Assembly (NCBI GenBank): GCA_905221375.1
Contig: CAJNCY010000010.1
Location: forward strand, 1 to 64,000
DNA: 64,000 nucleotides
Direction: 5' to 3'
Source of the DNA: a bacterium
Lineage (GTDB): Bacteria; Bacillota; Bacilli; Lactobacillales; Streptococcaceae
Within the stretch, counting starts at the first letter, position 1. Each line of letters opens with the position of its first letter. Positions 47,136 through 56,891 of the stretch are shown here, piece after piece. Made by a program: the position numbers and the translations under genes. The notes under the pieces were generated by a model. The model had not been told where the DNA came from and ran no database searches. It was given only the letters and a program-made list of their open reading frames with translations.

Positions 47136-47864
47136 CTACTTATCTAAGCCTAATTCTGCTAAGATCTGACGTTTATAGGCAATCTTTTGAACTTCCTTGT
47201 CCTCATCTTCAGACCAATCTAGTTTAATTTCTGAAACAATTTTCCCAGGGCGATTTTTCAAGATATAAATGCGGTCGCTGAGATTGAGGGCCTCTTCGAT
47301 ACTATGCGTGATAATCAAGGTCGTCAGCTGCAACTGTTTGTGAATATCAAGGTACCAAGCGTGGAGTTCCATCTTTGTCATCTCATCTAAGGCACTAAAG
47401 GCCTCATCCAAGAGAAAGAGCTTGTGTCCAAAAAGATAGGTACGAAGCAAAGCCACACGCTGACGCATCCCCCCACTCAGTTCATGAGGATACTTGTCCC
47501 GTACAGCTGTCAACTGGAAGGTCGCAAGGATTTCATCCGCGCGAGCAATAGCCTCTGCCTTATCCACTTTTTGAATCAAGAGGGGCAGGATGATATTGCC
47601 CAGCACAGTCTTGTGCTCCAAGAGCAGATCCTTTTGCAACATATAACTCACGCGCCCCTTAGGATTTTCTTCACCATCAAGGACAATTCGCCCTGACTGG
47701 ACTTCTAAAATCCCTGCAATTAAGTTAAAGAGGGTGGTCTTACCAACACCACTTGGGCCTAGGATGGAAACCACTTCACCTGAAGTCACTCTCAGATTGA
47801 TGTCCTCTAAAATCCTCTCCTGACCATAAGCATAACTGACGTGTTCTAGTCTAATTTCTGTCAT
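47136..47864 (-). CDS. thiZ: ABC transporter ATPase for thiamine precursor (ThiZ-like)
   Basis: A 242-residue ATPase of the nitrate/taurine/HMP importer class. Motifs: Walker A GPSGVGKTTLFN, signature LSGGMRQRVAL, Walker B LFLLDEAFSALD, switch His in IITHSIEEAL. It overlaps the thiY stop by one base (TAATGA). The TPP riboswitch at the head of this operon points to a thiamine precursor as substrate. Confidence 0.85.
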   Translation of the reverse strand: MTEIRLEHVSYAYGQERILEDINLRVTSGEVVSILGPSGVGKTTLFNLIAGILEVQSGRIVLDGEENPKGRVSYMLQKDLLLEHKTVLGNIILPLLIQKVDKAEAIARADEILATFQLTAVRDKYPHELSGGMRQRVALLRTYLFGHKLFLLDEAFSALDEMTKMELHAWYLDIHKQLQLTTLIITHSIEEALNLSDRIYILKNRPGKIVSEIKLDWSEDEDKEVQKIAYKRQILAELGLDK

Positions 47865-48871
47865 TATTTCACAAATTCATTGGTGAAGCCTTTGTCTGTC
47901 AAGTCTTCTTTAAGGATACCATTTTCTTTATCCCATTTGTAGAAGGCATTCCAGCGAGCTGCATCAAATTGACCCCATTTTTCCTTGTCGCTTGCGTATT
48001 CTTTTGACAAGTATTTTTGAGATTCGATGACAAAGTCACGTTTTTCCTTGAGTTCAGGTGCATTTTTGATGAGGATATCAGCTGCTTCCTCTGGATGCTC
48101 CATGGCATATTGGTAACCTTTTTTGATAGCTTGGATGACTTTACGTGCTTCTTCTTTGTTATCTTTCAAATAGTCATTGTTGGCGATGATAACTGGTGAG
48201 TAGTAGTCAAATTCTTTAACGTAGTCTTTCAAGTACATGAAGTTAGCCTCTACACCTTGAGATTTGGCAAGGATACCATCCCATCCATAGTAGATCCATG
48301 CAGTATCAAATACTCCATTAGCAATCGGTGTGATAGAGTTTGAGTCGTTGTTTGGTACTTTTTCAACTTTTTCAAAATCTCCGCCTTGTGATTCTACCAA
48401 GGTTTTCAACATAGCAAGTTCAGTTGGGTCATTCCATGTACCATATTTCTTACCAACCAAGTCCTTTGGACTAGCTACATTGTCAGATTTACGAGAGATA
48501 ATTCCTGATGTATTGTGCTCTACGATAGCTGCAACGGCAGTAATTCCTGCTCCTTTTTCCAATTTTTTAGCCATGTAGTCTTGGAAATAGACTGCAAATG
48601 GTGCCTTACCATTGATAACCAAATCAGAAGAACTTTCTTCTGGTGGCAATTTCAAATCAACATCCACTCCAGCTTCTTTGAAATAACCTTTTTCCTTAGC
48701 CACATAAAGCCCTGTGTGGTTGGTATTTGGTGTCCAGTCTAAGATAAAGTCGATTTTCTTAAGTTCTGCTTCCTTATTATCCTTAGAAGCAGTTCCTTGA
48801 CCACAAGCTACAAGCACAACAGCTACAAGAGCTGTTAAAACAGTTAAAAACACTTTCCATGTTTTCTTCAT
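47864..48871 (-). CDS. thiY: Thiamine precursor-binding lipoprotein (ThiY/NMT1 family)
   Basis: A 335-residue lipoprotein from MKKTWKVFLTVLTALVAVVLVAC, with GAGG eight bases before the ATG at 48871; a 24-residue upstream extension is rejected. The NMT1/THI5-like fold starts KIDFILDWTPNTNHTGLYVAKEKGYF and contains the WNDPTELAML and AWIYYGWDG segments seen in HMP-binding proteins. It delivers hydroxymethylpyrimidine or a related precursor to ThiXZ. Confidence 0.87.
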   Translation of the reverse strand: MKKTWKVFLTVLTALVAVVLVACGQGTASKDNKEAELKKIDFILDWTPNTNHTGLYVAKEKGYFKEAGVDVDLKLPPEESSSDLVINGKAPFAVYFQDYMAKKLEKGAGITAVAAIVEHNTSGIISRKSDNVASPKDLVGKKYGTWNDPTELAMLKTLVESQGGDFEKVEKVPNNDSNSITPIANGVFDTAWIYYGWDGILAKSQGVEANFMYLKDYVKEFDYYSPVIIANNDYLKDNKEEARKVIQAIKKGYQYAMEHPEEAADILIKNAPELKEKRDFVIESQKYLSKEYASDKEKWGQFDAARWNAFYKWDKENGILKEDLTDKGFTNEFVK

Positions 48872-48908
48872 TTCAATTTCCTCTTTTCTTTTTTGAAACA
48901 TTCTTATC

Positions 48909-49667
48909 TCACGAACGTTTCCATTTAATAACATATTTTTCACTAATATCGACCAGCTTCATACCGAGAAGACTGATAATCGATACCAGAATAATAATAG
49001 CAAACATGGTATCATACTGAAACAGTTTCTTGGACTGAATCATGTAGACACCTAGACCCTCAAAGCCTCCCAACCACTCAGATACCACTGTTGTGATAAA
49101 GGCGTAGGAGACACTGACCCTCAGACCTGCATAAAAGTAAGGCAAGCTGACTGGGATTTTAAAATGCCACAGGATTTGCCAAGGCTTGGCCCGCATCAGA
49201 CTAAACAAGGTCAGCATATCCTTGTCACAATGCCTAAAACCGTCCAAAATGCTGACGATGATAGGAAAGGTTGTCGTCAAGATAATCAGGACAATTTTGG
49301 GCAAAATCCCATAACCTAGCCACAAGACTAGAATAGGAGCTAGGGCAATGGTCGGAATGGTCTGAACAACCACCATCATAGGGTAAATCAGGTCATTGAG
49401 CCAAGTCAAACTATCCATAAGTACAGCCATGAGACAGGCAATCAAGACTCCCAAAATTAGTCCCAATAAAGCCACTCTCAAGGTGGCCCAGCTATGGTGC
49501 CAGAGAAATTCTCTATCACGAACAAAGGCCTGGAGAATTTCAAGAGGTGTCGGCAGGATAAACTTGGGGAGAAGTTTAAGAAAACCTGCTAACTGCCAGA
49601 TTGACAAGACTCCTAGAAAGCCCAATAGACTAATGTGTCGTCTCAGTATACTTTTCAAGTTTCTCAT
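48909..49667 (-). CDS. thiX: ABC permease for thiamine precursor (ThiX-like)
   Basis: A 252-residue permease from the ATG at 49667, with about six membrane helices and the EAA-type loop RAKPWQILWHFKIPVSLPYFYAGLRVS. Start and upstream gene overlap by 38 bases, so translation is probably coupled. Membrane subunit of the ThiXYZ-like importer. Confidence 0.85.
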   Translation of the reverse strand: MRNLKSILRRHISLLGFLGVLSIWQLAGFLKLLPKFILPTPLEILQAFVRDREFLWHHSWATLRVALLGLILGVLIACLMAVLMDSLTWLNDLIYPMMVVVQTIPTIALAPILVLWLGYGILPKIVLIILTTTFPIIVSILDGFRHCDKDMLTLFSLMRAKPWQILWHFKIPVSLPYFYAGLRVSVSYAFITTVVSEWLGGFEGLGVYMIQSKKLFQYDTMFAIIILVSIISLLGMKLVDISEKYVIKWKRS

Positions 49668-49920
49668 CAATACTTAAAATCTCTCCTACATTTATTTTGA
49701 CATTGGCAAAGACATTATCTGCCTCCTGTCCTGCCACCTCTAGCGCTTCTTTGAGAATGCGCATAAGCTCATCAAACTCCCCTTCCAAGACTGTTTCAAA
49801 TGGTGTCACTACCATGGTCACTTCTTGAGCTTGCAGATAAGCAATGACCTGATCGATAACAGCAATCCGATTAATCCCCTGTGTTAGGGGTAAAACTTGC
49901 AAGGCAATGCTTGCTTTCAT
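49630..49920 (-). CDS. Thiamine-binding domain protein (MTH1187/YkoF-like, DUF77)
   Basis: A 96-residue protein (MKASIALQVLPLTQ...VDQVIAYLQAQEVTMVVTPFETVLEGE). The small ferredoxin-like fold with the TPFETVLEGEFDELM segment marks the MTH1187/DUF77 family, whose members bind thiamine or its pyrimidine. It is first gene after the TPP riboswitch, so it may sense or hand over the imported precursor. Confidence 0.82.
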   Translation of the reverse strand: MKASIALQVLPLTQGINRIAVIDQVIAYLQAQEVTMVVTPFETVLEGEFDELMRILKEALEVAGQEADNVFANVKINVGEILSIDEKLEKYTETTH

Positions 49921-49949
49921 AAAAACCTCCTCTTCTCGTTTTCCTTTTT

Positions 49950-49986
49950 ACAAAAAGAAAAACCTTTACCATATATGGAAAAAGGT
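49950..49986 (-). terminator. Riboswitch expression-platform terminator
   Basis: Minus-strand hairpin ACCTTT...CCATATATGG...AAAGGT followed by TTTTTCTTTTT, between the TPP aptamer and the first gene. Ligand binding should favour this terminator. Confidence 0.8.
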
Positions 49987-49999
49987 CAAGAATAGACTA

Positions 50000-50090
50000 A
50001 GTATCGTTCCCTCCGCTGGCATTACCCAGATCAGGTGCGGTCGAAGTTTAACACTTCCTCTCAGACTGTACACAGACTCCCATATATTAT
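50000..50090 (-). promoter_or_regulatory. TPP (thiamine pyrophosphate) riboswitch
   Basis: The minus strand has the conserved aptamer elements in order: GGGAGTCTG, CTGAGAGGAAG, GACCGCACCTGATCTGGGT, AATGCCAGCGGAGGGAAC. It is followed by a terminator, so it is an off-switch for the thiamine precursor importer. Confidence 0.95.
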
Positions 50091-50175
50091 ATGGACATAT
50101 GATAGCGCAAAATAAAAAAAATGTCAAGGAAACTGCTTACAGAAAAGAGCAGGAAAAATTTCCTACTCCCATTTT

Positions 50176-51288
50176 CTATACTCGTTCTCCATCACTGTTT
50201 ACTCTGTAGCCATCCACCGTCGTATTAACAGCTAAGGCACCTGAAGAGTAAGAATAATACCACTTACCATAGACTTGATACCAGCCTGTTTTCATTGCCC
50301 CTGAACTATCCAAATAATACCACAGACCATTTTCCTTTAACCATCCTGTCTGCATTTCACCAGATGATTTCAAATAATACCAGCTAGAACCATCCTTCAA
50401 CCAACCCGTTGATTTAGAGCTATTTGATTTGAAATGATACCAACTACCATTTATTTTTTTCCAACCAACAGTCAGAACATCATTGGAACTACCTTCTGTT
50501 TGATTCTGCGATGACACAACCTCCTCTAACTGAATATAGCGACGACTTCCACTATAAGATATATAACTCAACCACTTGTACCCATCTTTTTCAAGTACCT
50601 GATCATAATGAACACTCTCACCTGGAGAATAATATGCAATTGAAGTTGCACTAACTAAAGGTTGATTTTTTATAGCTGCCATATTCTTAAAATAATGAGT
50701 TCCTCCTGTCGAAGAAGGTTGACTATTGAATACTTTGCCACTACTTACTACATTACCCCCATCCAAATCTTTAAAATGAATAAATCCTGTCATCGTATTT
50801 GCTTTTATAATTCGTTTATTATAGGATCCTGTATAACCATAGTTGTATTCCTCAATTTCTATATTATCCCCCATTACATTTGAAACCCAGGCAACATGAC
50901 CATATCCTCCTGCAGTAGACCAAGCAATAGATCCAATCGTTGGTACACTATCTACACGATAGCCTTCACGACGAGCACGATAGCCCCATTCATTCGCATT
51001 TCCATAAGCTCCTGGAATCTCAAAACCATTGACACTACTCAAGCGAAAGGCTGCAAATGAAGTACACTGACGAGAGTACATGCGCCACTTATCAATTTCC
51101 TGACTCCCATTTTTATAGTAAGCAGGATAATCATCCCCACGCGCAATCGATCCATTTCCTCCGGAATAGGCATATACACTATTACCCGCTGCTAACATCA
51201 ATCCTACTACTAAAAAGGGAACAACCTTTTTAGCTGATTTTGTCAAAGAAAATCCTGTCTCTGTTACTTTGAATGGTAAAATTTTCAT
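50176..51288 (-). CDS. cbpD: Choline-binding murein hydrolase CbpD (CHAP domain)
   Basis: A secreted competence fratricin of 370 residues. It has a signal peptide (about 1-40, ending NSVYAYS) and a CHAP amidase/endopeptidase domain (about 45-175) with Cys in RQCTSFAAF and His in GYGHVAWVS. One SH3b domain follows (about 190-265), then four choline-binding repeats such as GWLKDGSSWYYLKSSGEMQT. The pneumococcal protein as I recall it has about 448 residues and two SH3b domains, so this allele appears to lack one. A sigma-X box lies 50 bases upstream. It lyses related non-competent cells, releasing DNA. Confidence 0.9.
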   Translation of the reverse strand: MKILPFKVTETGFSLTKSAKKVVPFLVVGLMLAAGNSVYAYSGGNGSIARGDDYPAYYKNGSQEIDKWRMYSRQCTSFAAFRLSSVNGFEIPGAYGNANEWGYRARREGYRVDSVPTIGSIAWSTAGGYGHVAWVSNVMGDNIEIEEYNYGYTGSYNKRIIKANTMTGFIHFKDLDGGNVVSSGKVFNSQPSSTGGTHYFKNMAAIKNQPLVSATSIAYYSPGESVHYDQVLEKDGYKWLSYISYSGSRRYIQLEEVVSSQNQTEGSSNDVLTVGWKKINGSWYHFKSNSSKSTGWLKDGSSWYYLKSSGEMQTGWLKENGLWYYLDSSGAMKTGWYQVYGKWYYSYSSGALAVNTTVDGYRVNSDGERV

Positions 51289-51337
51289 TCTTCCTCCTTG
51301 AAAAATAATATAAATTGAAGATTATCTTCACTTAAAC

Positions 51338-51345
51338 TATTCGGA
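51338..51345 (-). promoter_or_regulatory. com-box (sigma-X site) of cbpD, one mismatch
   Basis: Minus-strand TCCGAATA against the consensus TACGAATA. It lies between the veg terminator and the cbpD start at the spacing expected for late competence genes. Confidence 0.7.
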
Positions 51346-51349
51346 GAAA

Positions 51350-51378
51350 AAAGAAAAAGTGAGAAAATTTCTCACTTT
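51350..51378 (-). terminator. Terminator overlapping the veg stop codon
   Basis: Minus-strand perfect stem AAAGTGAGAAA/TTTCTCACTTT followed by TTCTTTTTTC; its 5-prime arm contains the veg stop. Confidence 0.85.
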
Positions 51379-51643
51379 AGTCCAGATAATGAATCAAATT
51401 CTTTTCCGTAAGGATATCTGAATAAGTAAAGGATTCAACGTAAACATTAGCTTGTTTATCTCCTTCAACATTTCCAAATTCAACGATAAATAGGGATGGA
51501 TAAACCTCAATTAGCTTACCCAATCTATTTTTTTGGCGCTTACGCCCATTTTCCAAAGTCATTTCGATTACATGACCCTCATGCGCCTTGATTTCCTCTT
51601 TAATTTTTTTCATCTTAGCTACATCTGTAAATGCATCTGTCAT
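51377..51643 (-). CDS. veg: Veg family protein
   Basis: An 88-residue cytosolic protein of the Veg family (IKEEIKAHEGHVIEMTLENGRKRQKNR... LIEVYPSLFIVEF), similar to B. subtilis Veg, which stimulates biofilm genes. It overlaps the dnaB stop (ATGA) and ends the replication operon. No DNA-binding motif is obvious; the fold is SH3-like. Confidence 0.9.
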   Translation of the reverse strand: MTDAFTDVAKMKKIKEEIKAHEGHVIEMTLENGRKRQKNRLGKLIEVYPSLFIVEFGNVEGDKQANVYVESFTYSDILTEKNLIHYLD

Positions 51644-52998
51644 CTTATTTCCTCCCTTTTTGATATACTTGAAAATTTATTGTATTCTTTTTGGAAAATT
51701 AATTCCACCGTTCCACGAGCTCCACTACGGTTTTTCTCGATAATAACTTCTACCTTATTATTTGGGATGCCTTCCTCTTCTTCACCACCACGCTCATAGT
51801 AGTCGTCGCGATAAAGAAAGGCTACGATATCAGCGTCCTGCTCAATAGACCCAGATTCACGAATATCAGACAAGACTGGCCTCTTGTCCTGACGTTGTTC
51901 TACACCACGAGAAAGCTGACTCAGAGCAATTACGGGAACTTTCAGTTCCTTGGCTAAAATTTTCAACTGACGTGAAATTTCTGAAACCTCTTGTTGACGA
52001 TTTTCCCGACCAGTTCCCGTGATAAGCTGCAAATAGTCTATTAAAATCAAACCAAGATTTCCAGTTTCTTGAGCCAGTTTACGAGAACGAGAACGAATCT
52101 CTGTAATCCGAATCCCTGGCGTATCATCGATATAGATACTTGCATTCGCTAGATTCCCTTGAGCAATGGTATATTTTTGCCACTCCTCATCAGTCAATTG
52201 ACCCGTACGGATAGAATGAGATTCCACCAAACCTTCTGCCGCTAACATACGGTCCACTAGACTTTCCGCACCCATTTCCAGTGAAAAAATAGCAACAGTT
52301 TTGTCCAACTTAGTCCCAATATTCTGTGCAATATTCAAGGCAAAGGCTGTCTTACCAACCGCTGGACGAGCTGCTAAGATAATCAACTCCTCTTCATGCA
52401 GACCAGTCGTCATATGATCTAAATCACGATAGCCTGTCGCAATACCTGTAATATCGGTCGTTTGTTGCGAGCGAGCTTCCAGATTTCCAAAGTTGACATT
52501 CAACACATCTCGAATATTCTTAAATCCACTTCGATTAGCATTTTCGCTGACATCAATCAGGCCTTTTTCTGCCTGAGCAATGATTTCATCAGCTGGTTGC
52601 GAAGCCTCGTAAGCTTGATTGACAGACTCTGTCAACTTAGCGATTAATCGCCGTAACATAGCCTTTTCTGCAACAATTTTAGCATAATACTCCGCATTAG
52701 CAGAAGTTGGCACAGAATTGACAATCTCAACCAGGTAAGACAAGCCGCCAATATTCTGCAAATCACCTTGATTATCAAGGATAGTACGAACCGTTGTTGC
52801 ATCTATGGCATCCCCACGATCGGATAAATCGACCATAGCTTGGAAAATCAAACGATGGGCATACTTAAAAAAGTCTCGAGACTCAATATATTCTCGCACA
52901 AAAACAAGTTTACTCTCGTCAATAAAGATAGCCCCTAAAACGGATTGCTCAGCTAAGATATCTTGAGGTTGTACTCGTAACTCTTCTACTTCTGCCAT
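51640..52998 (-). CDS. dnaB: Replicative DNA helicase DnaB (DnaC in Gram-positive nomenclature)
   Basis: The hexameric 5-prime to 3-prime helicase of the replication fork, 452 residues. N-terminal DnaB domain (about 10-120) begins RVQPQDILAEQSVLGAIF; the RecA-like domain has Walker A ARPAVGKTAFALNIA, Walker B LGLILIDYLQLI and the C-terminal KNRSGARGTVEL arginine-finger region. No intein. It is about 40 bases after rplI. Confidence 0.96.
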   Translation of the reverse strand: MAEVEELRVQPQDILAEQSVLGAIFIDESKLVFVREYIESRDFFKYAHRLIFQAMVDLSDRGDAIDATTVRTILDNQGDLQNIGGLSYLVEIVNSVPTSANAEYYAKIVAEKAMLRRLIAKLTESVNQAYEASQPADEIIAQAEKGLIDVSENANRSGFKNIRDVLNVNFGNLEARSQQTTDITGIATGYRDLDHMTTGLHEEELIILAARPAVGKTAFALNIAQNIGTKLDKTVAIFSLEMGAESLVDRMLAAEGLVESHSIRTGQLTDEEWQKYTIAQGNLANASIYIDDTPGIRITEIRSRSRKLAQETGNLGLILIDYLQLITGTGRENRQQEVSEISRQLKILAKELKVPVIALSQLSRGVEQRQDKRPVLSDIRESGSIEQDADIVAFLYRDDYYERGGEEEEGIPNNKVEVIIEKNRSGARGTVELIFQKEYNKFSSISKREEIR

Positions 52999-53041
52999 CA
53001 GACTTCCCTTCCTTTTACAATCTTGTCAAGAAAGTATAAAT

Positions 53042-53494
53042 TTACCCTTCTTTCACACGAAGATTGATCACACTTGTGATATCTTGATAGATTTTCACTG
53101 GTACATCAATCAAACCAACTGCTCGAATCGGAGCTTGTACTTGAATATGACGTTTATCAATCTTAATTCCAAATTGCTTTTGCAGTTCTTCTGCAATCTT
53201 CTTATTGGTAATTGAACCAAAGGTACGACCATCTGGACCAACTTTTTCAACAAATTCTACAACTGTTTCTTCTGCTTCTAGTTGGGCTTTAATTGCTTTT
53301 GCTTCTGCAATCATCTCAGCGTGAGCTTTTTCTTCAGATTTTTGTTTACCACGAAGCTCACCTACCGCTTGAGCAGTCGCTTCTTTGGCTAGATTCTTTT
53401 TGATAAGAAAGTTTTGCGCATACCCTGTTGGTACTTCCTTAATTTCGCCTTTTTTACCTTTTCCTTTAACATCTGCTAAAAAGATTACTTTCAT
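53042..53494 (-). CDS. rplI: Large-subunit ribosomal protein bL9
   Basis: A 150-residue protein with the bL9 signature [21 protein letters not shown] at the N-terminus, a long connecting helix and a C-terminal domain. It overlaps the phosphodiesterase stop by four bases. Binds 23S rRNA at the L1 stalk base. Confidence 0.97.
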   Translation of the reverse strand: MKVIFLADVKGKGKKGEIKEVPTGYAQNFLIKKNLAKEATAQAVGELRGKQKSEEKAHAEMIAEAKAIKAQLEAEETVVEFVEKVGPDGRTFGSITNKKIAEELQKQFGIKIDKRHIQVQAPIRAVGLIDVPVKIYQDITSVINLRVKEG

Positions 53495-55464
53495 TCTTCT
53501 TTCTCCTTTTCCTTTATTTCATTTAATACAATTTCTGTCAGTTTTTCACCTGCTTCTGACAAGGTTGAATCCTTAATTTGAGCTGCTGCCAAATTAAAGT
53601 GGCCTCCACCTCCCAGCTCTTCCATGATCCGTTGTACATTCAGCTTACTACGACTACGAGCTGAGATAGAGATAAATCCTTGTGTATTCTTCGCAAGAAC
53701 AAAACTCGCTTCAATACCTGACATAGCTAACATGGCATCTGCTGCTTTACTAATAACAACTGTATCATAGCATTTCGAGTCCTTAGCCTCTGCTATCAGT
53801 ACATCTGAACCTAATTTACGTCCCTGTAAAATCAGTTCATTGACCTCACGATATTCTTCAAAATCTGTCGCAGCGATTTCTTGGATAGCAATACTATCAC
53901 TTCCTCTCGTTCTGAGATAGCTAGCAACATCAAATGTCCGACTAGTCACTCGTGAGGTGAAATTTTTAGTATCCAGCATCATACCAGCCATTAAAACACT
54001 TGCTTGCATACGACTCAAACGATTTTTCTTAGAATTCTGGAACTGAATCAATTCCGTTACCAACTCACTGGCACTACTTGCACCACTTTCGATATAAGTA
54101 ATAACCGCATTATCTGGAAAATCCTGATCCCTTCTATGGTGGTCAATAACAATAGTTTGGGTAAATAAATCATAAAATTCTTTCGATAAAGTTAAAGCTG
54201 TCTTTGAATGGTCTACAAGAATCAACAAAGAACGATTGGTTACCATCCCCATTGCATCCTTAACAGACAACAACTTCGTAACTCCTTCTTTTTCTAAGAA
54301 TGAAACAGCTCGTTCAATATCCGGCGACATTTGTTCTTCATCATAAAGAGCATAACTATTTTCTGTTACATTACTAGCAAATAACTGCATACCTACAGCA
54401 GAACCCAAAGCATCCATATCAAGGTTTTTATGACCAACTACAAAAACCTGATCTACACTTCTAATTTTATCTGAAATAGCTGTCATCATAGCGCGCGTAC
54501 GTGTCCTTGTACGCTTGATTGACGCCGCAGATCCACCACCAAAATAAACGGGATTTTTCGTTTCGTCATTCTCCTTGACAACCACTTGGTCGCCACCACG
54601 CACTTCAGCCAAGTTTAAGTTGAGCAATGCAACTTTCCCTATCTCATCATGATTTCCATCACCATAAGAAAATCCCATACTTAAGGTCAAGGGCAACTGT
54701 CTCTGTTTCGACTCTTCTCTGAAAGAATCAATAACAGAAAATTTATCGTTCATCAATCCCTCAAGCACCGTGTAGTCCGTAAATAGATAAAAGCGATCCA
54801 TACTTACTCGACGGGAGAACATGGCATGTTTACCAGCAAATTCTGAAACAAAATTGGCTACAAAACTATTGATATGACTGATATCAGACTCCGATGTTTC
54901 ATCTTCTAAATCATCATAGTTGTCAACGGAAACGATCCCAATCACAGGTCGACTCGTTACTAACTCAACAGTCGCTTCGTATTCTCCAGACACATCAAAG
55001 AAGTAAAGAACTCCAGATACCTTGTCCATATGAACCGAATAACGGGTTTCACCCAAGGTGGCATAAGAACCTGGATTCCCTACAGAAGCCTTGATAATTG
55101 TTTGAATTAATGCCACATCAATCTCGCCCACTTCATTAGTCAAAATCAATTCAGCGTAAGGATTGAACCATTCAACTTCACCTGACGACAAGTCTAATTT
55201 AATAACTCCAACAGGCATCTGTTCTAACAAGGTTGTCAAACTTTCTTCAGCTTGGTGGTTTACATACTGGATTTGTTCTACTTCACTCCTTGAGTAGTAG
55301 TCTCTCTGATGGATGAACAATAAAATATATGAACCCAAAATAAGTAGCAAAAGAAATAGCGTCACCAGTGTATTCGTTACAAAAACAAGTTGCACAGATA
55401 GCACTCCGAACGCCACTATTCCTAATATTAAGGGGAAAATAGGACTTACATAAAATTTTTTCAT
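53491..55464 (-). CDS. pde1: Cyclic-di-AMP phosphodiesterase (GdpP/Pde1)
   Basis: A membrane c-di-AMP hydrolase of 657 residues from [15 protein letters not shown] at 55464 (GAGGT upstream). It has two N-terminal membrane helices, a PAS-like domain, a degenerate GGDEF domain (about 170-300) and DHH-DHHA1 catalytic domains with [14 protein letters not shown] and [10 protein letters not shown]. The C-terminal glycine motif is [12 protein letters not shown]. It is in the usual order pde1-rplI-dnaB. It controls c-di-AMP and hence osmotic and wall homeostasis. Confidence 0.94.
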   Translation of the reverse strand: MKKFYVSPIFPLILGIVAFGVLSVQLVFVTNTLVTLFLLLLILGSYILLFIHQRDYYSRSEVEQIQYVNHQAEESLTTLLEQMPVGVIKLDLSSGEVEWFNPYAELILTNEVGEIDVALIQTIIKASVGNPGSYATLGETRYSVHMDKVSGVLYFFDVSGEYEATVELVTSRPVIGIVSVDNYDDLEDETSESDISHINSFVANFVSEFAGKHAMFSRRVSMDRFYLFTDYTVLEGLMNDKFSVIDSFREESKQRQLPLTLSMGFSYGDGNHDEIGKVALLNLNLAEVRGGDQVVVKENDETKNPVYFGGGSAASIKRTRTRTRAMMTAISDKIRSVDQVFVVGHKNLDMDALGSAVGMQLFASNVTENSYALYDEEQMSPDIERAVSFLEKEGVTKLLSVKDAMGMVTNRSLLILVDHSKTALTLSKEFYDLFTQTIVIDHHRRDQDFPDNAVITYIESGASSASELVTELIQFQNSKKNRLSRMQASVLMAGMMLDTKNFTSRVTSRTFDVASYLRTRGSDSIAIQEIAATDFEEYREVNELILQGRKLGSDVLIAEAKDSKCYDTVVISKAADAMLAMSGIEASFVLAKNTQGFISISARSRSKLNVQRIMEELGGGGHFNLAAAQIKDSTLSEAGEKLTEIVLNEIKEKEKEE

Positions 55465-55551
55465 TCCAAACCTCTTGGCACCCATTATACCATAATAACC
55501 ACCAAAAAGCGACTTTTTAAAAGTGTAATCAGTAATTCTATCCATTGTAAG

Positions 55552-55583
55552 AAAAAGAAAGGTTTACAATTCAGTAAACCTTC
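55552..55583 (-). terminator. Terminator of hpf
   Basis: Minus-strand stem AAGGTTTAC-tgaatt-GTAAACCTT followed by TCTTTTTCTT. Confidence 0.85.
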
Positions 55584-55600
55584 CTTTACACATATTGGAA

Positions 55601-56149
55601 TTAAGATTCTTTAACTTCTAACAAACCAATTTCGCCATCCTCACGACGATAAATCACATTAGTTGTTTGATCTTCAACATCCACATAGATAAAGAAATCA
55701 TGTCCCAACAAATCCATCTGTAGAATAGCTTCTTCCAAATCCATTGGTTTTAAATCAATTTGTTTTGAACGAACAACTCTAGACTGGACAACATTTGGAT
55801 CTTCCACCAAGGCATCTGTAAATAATTGACTAGTTGCTACCTTATTTTTATTTTTACGCTCGATTTTTGTTTTATTTTTACGAATCTGACGTTCAATTTT
55901 ATCGGTTACAAGGTCAATTGAACCATACATATCTTGGGACACATCTTCCGCACGAAGAGTAATTGAGCCAAGTGGAATTGTCACTTCCACTTTAGCAGTT
56001 TTTTCACGATACACCTTCAAGTTAACTCGAGCATCCAACTCTTGTTCAGCTTGAAAATACTTTTCGATCTTTTCGAGTTTAGAAACTACATAATCACGAA
56101 TTGCTTCTGTTACTTCTAGGTTTTCACCACGGATACTATATTTAATCAT
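55601..56149 (-). CDS. hpf: Ribosome hibernation promoting factor, long form
   Basis: A 182-residue protein. The N-terminal S30AE domain (about 1-100: IKYSIRGENLEVTEAIRDYVVSKL) blocks the decoding centre. The C-terminal dimerisation domain (about 125-182: VVRSKQIDLKPMDLEEAILQM) joins ribosomes into 100S pairs. Sits after comFC. Confidence 0.95.
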   Translation of the reverse strand: MIKYSIRGENLEVTEAIRDYVVSKLEKIEKYFQAEQELDARVNLKVYREKTAKVEVTIPLGSITLRAEDVSQDMYGSIDLVTDKIERQIRKNKTKIERKNKNKVATSQLFTDALVEDPNVVQSRVVRSKQIDLKPMDLEEAILQMDLLGHDFFIYVDVEDQTTNVIYRREDGEIGLLEVKES

Positions 56150-56228
56150 ATGAGTACCTTCTTTCTAAACATTTTTGTTTTTATGATTTTATTATAACGC
56201 TTTCATTCTATTTTTGCAAATTTTTTCC

Positions 56229-56891
56229 TCATCTTACAAGGGAAAAAGTTTTTACATCCTCAGCACCAGCTTCTGCCAGCAGTTTCTTCACACGATTTAT
56301 AGTTGTTCCTGTAGTATAAATATCATCTATAAGTAGGATTTTCTTAGGAATGCTGACTCCACTTTTAATAAAGAACGGAAGTTCTGTCGCCAGACGTTCT
56401 GAGCGACTTTTAGAAGAACTAGCTCTCTCTTCTCTTTTCTCTAATAAATCCAGATACTTGAAACCTGCTGCTTCAACTAAACCTTCAACCTGATTAAATC
56501 CTCTGTCAAGCAATCTTTCAGGACTTAGGGGAATGACTACAAATTGATAGTCTTTGTACTTTTTCAACTCCTCACTTAAAAATGAAGAAAAAACTTTTCT
56601 TAAAAGGAAGTCCCCATCAAACTTATATCGACTAAAAAAATCTTTCATAGCTTGATTGTAAGTAAAAATCGATCTATGATTGACCTCAACTCCTTCTTTA
56701 CACCAAAATTGACAATCTTGACACTTTATTGACAAGCCTGTTTTCATACAATTTGGACAGTTTTCTTCTCCAATCCTCTCAAAAGTAGAGTCACAGTCTG
56801 AACAAAGACAAGAGTCATCATTCTTCAGAAGTAAGAGACTACTAAAAGTTAAAACAGTCTTCATTGTCTGCCCACATAGCAAACACTTCAT
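56229..56891 (-). CDS. comFC: Competence protein ComFC (phosphoribosyltransferase-like)
   Basis: A 220-residue cytosolic protein with an N-terminal double zinc-ribbon-like Cys region (CLLCGQ, CLCSDC, CPNCMKTG, CQDCQFWC) and a PRTase domain with the PRPP loop VLLIDDIYTTGTTINRV-type segment (ILLIDDIYTTGTT). It starts inside the comFA stop (ATGA) and so belongs to the comFA transcript. Needed for efficient transformation; partner of ComFA. Confidence 0.95.
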   Translation of the reverse strand: MKCLLCGQTMKTVLTFSSLLLLKNDDSCLCSDCDSTFERIGEENCPNCMKTGLSIKCQDCQFWCKEGVEVNHRSIFTYNQAMKDFFSRYKFDGDFLLRKVFSSFLSEELKKYKDYQFVVIPLSPERLLDRGFNQVEGLVEAAGFKYLDLLEKREERASSSKSRSERLATELPFFIKSGVSIPKKILLIDDIYTTGTTINRVKKLLAEAGAEDVKTFSLVR

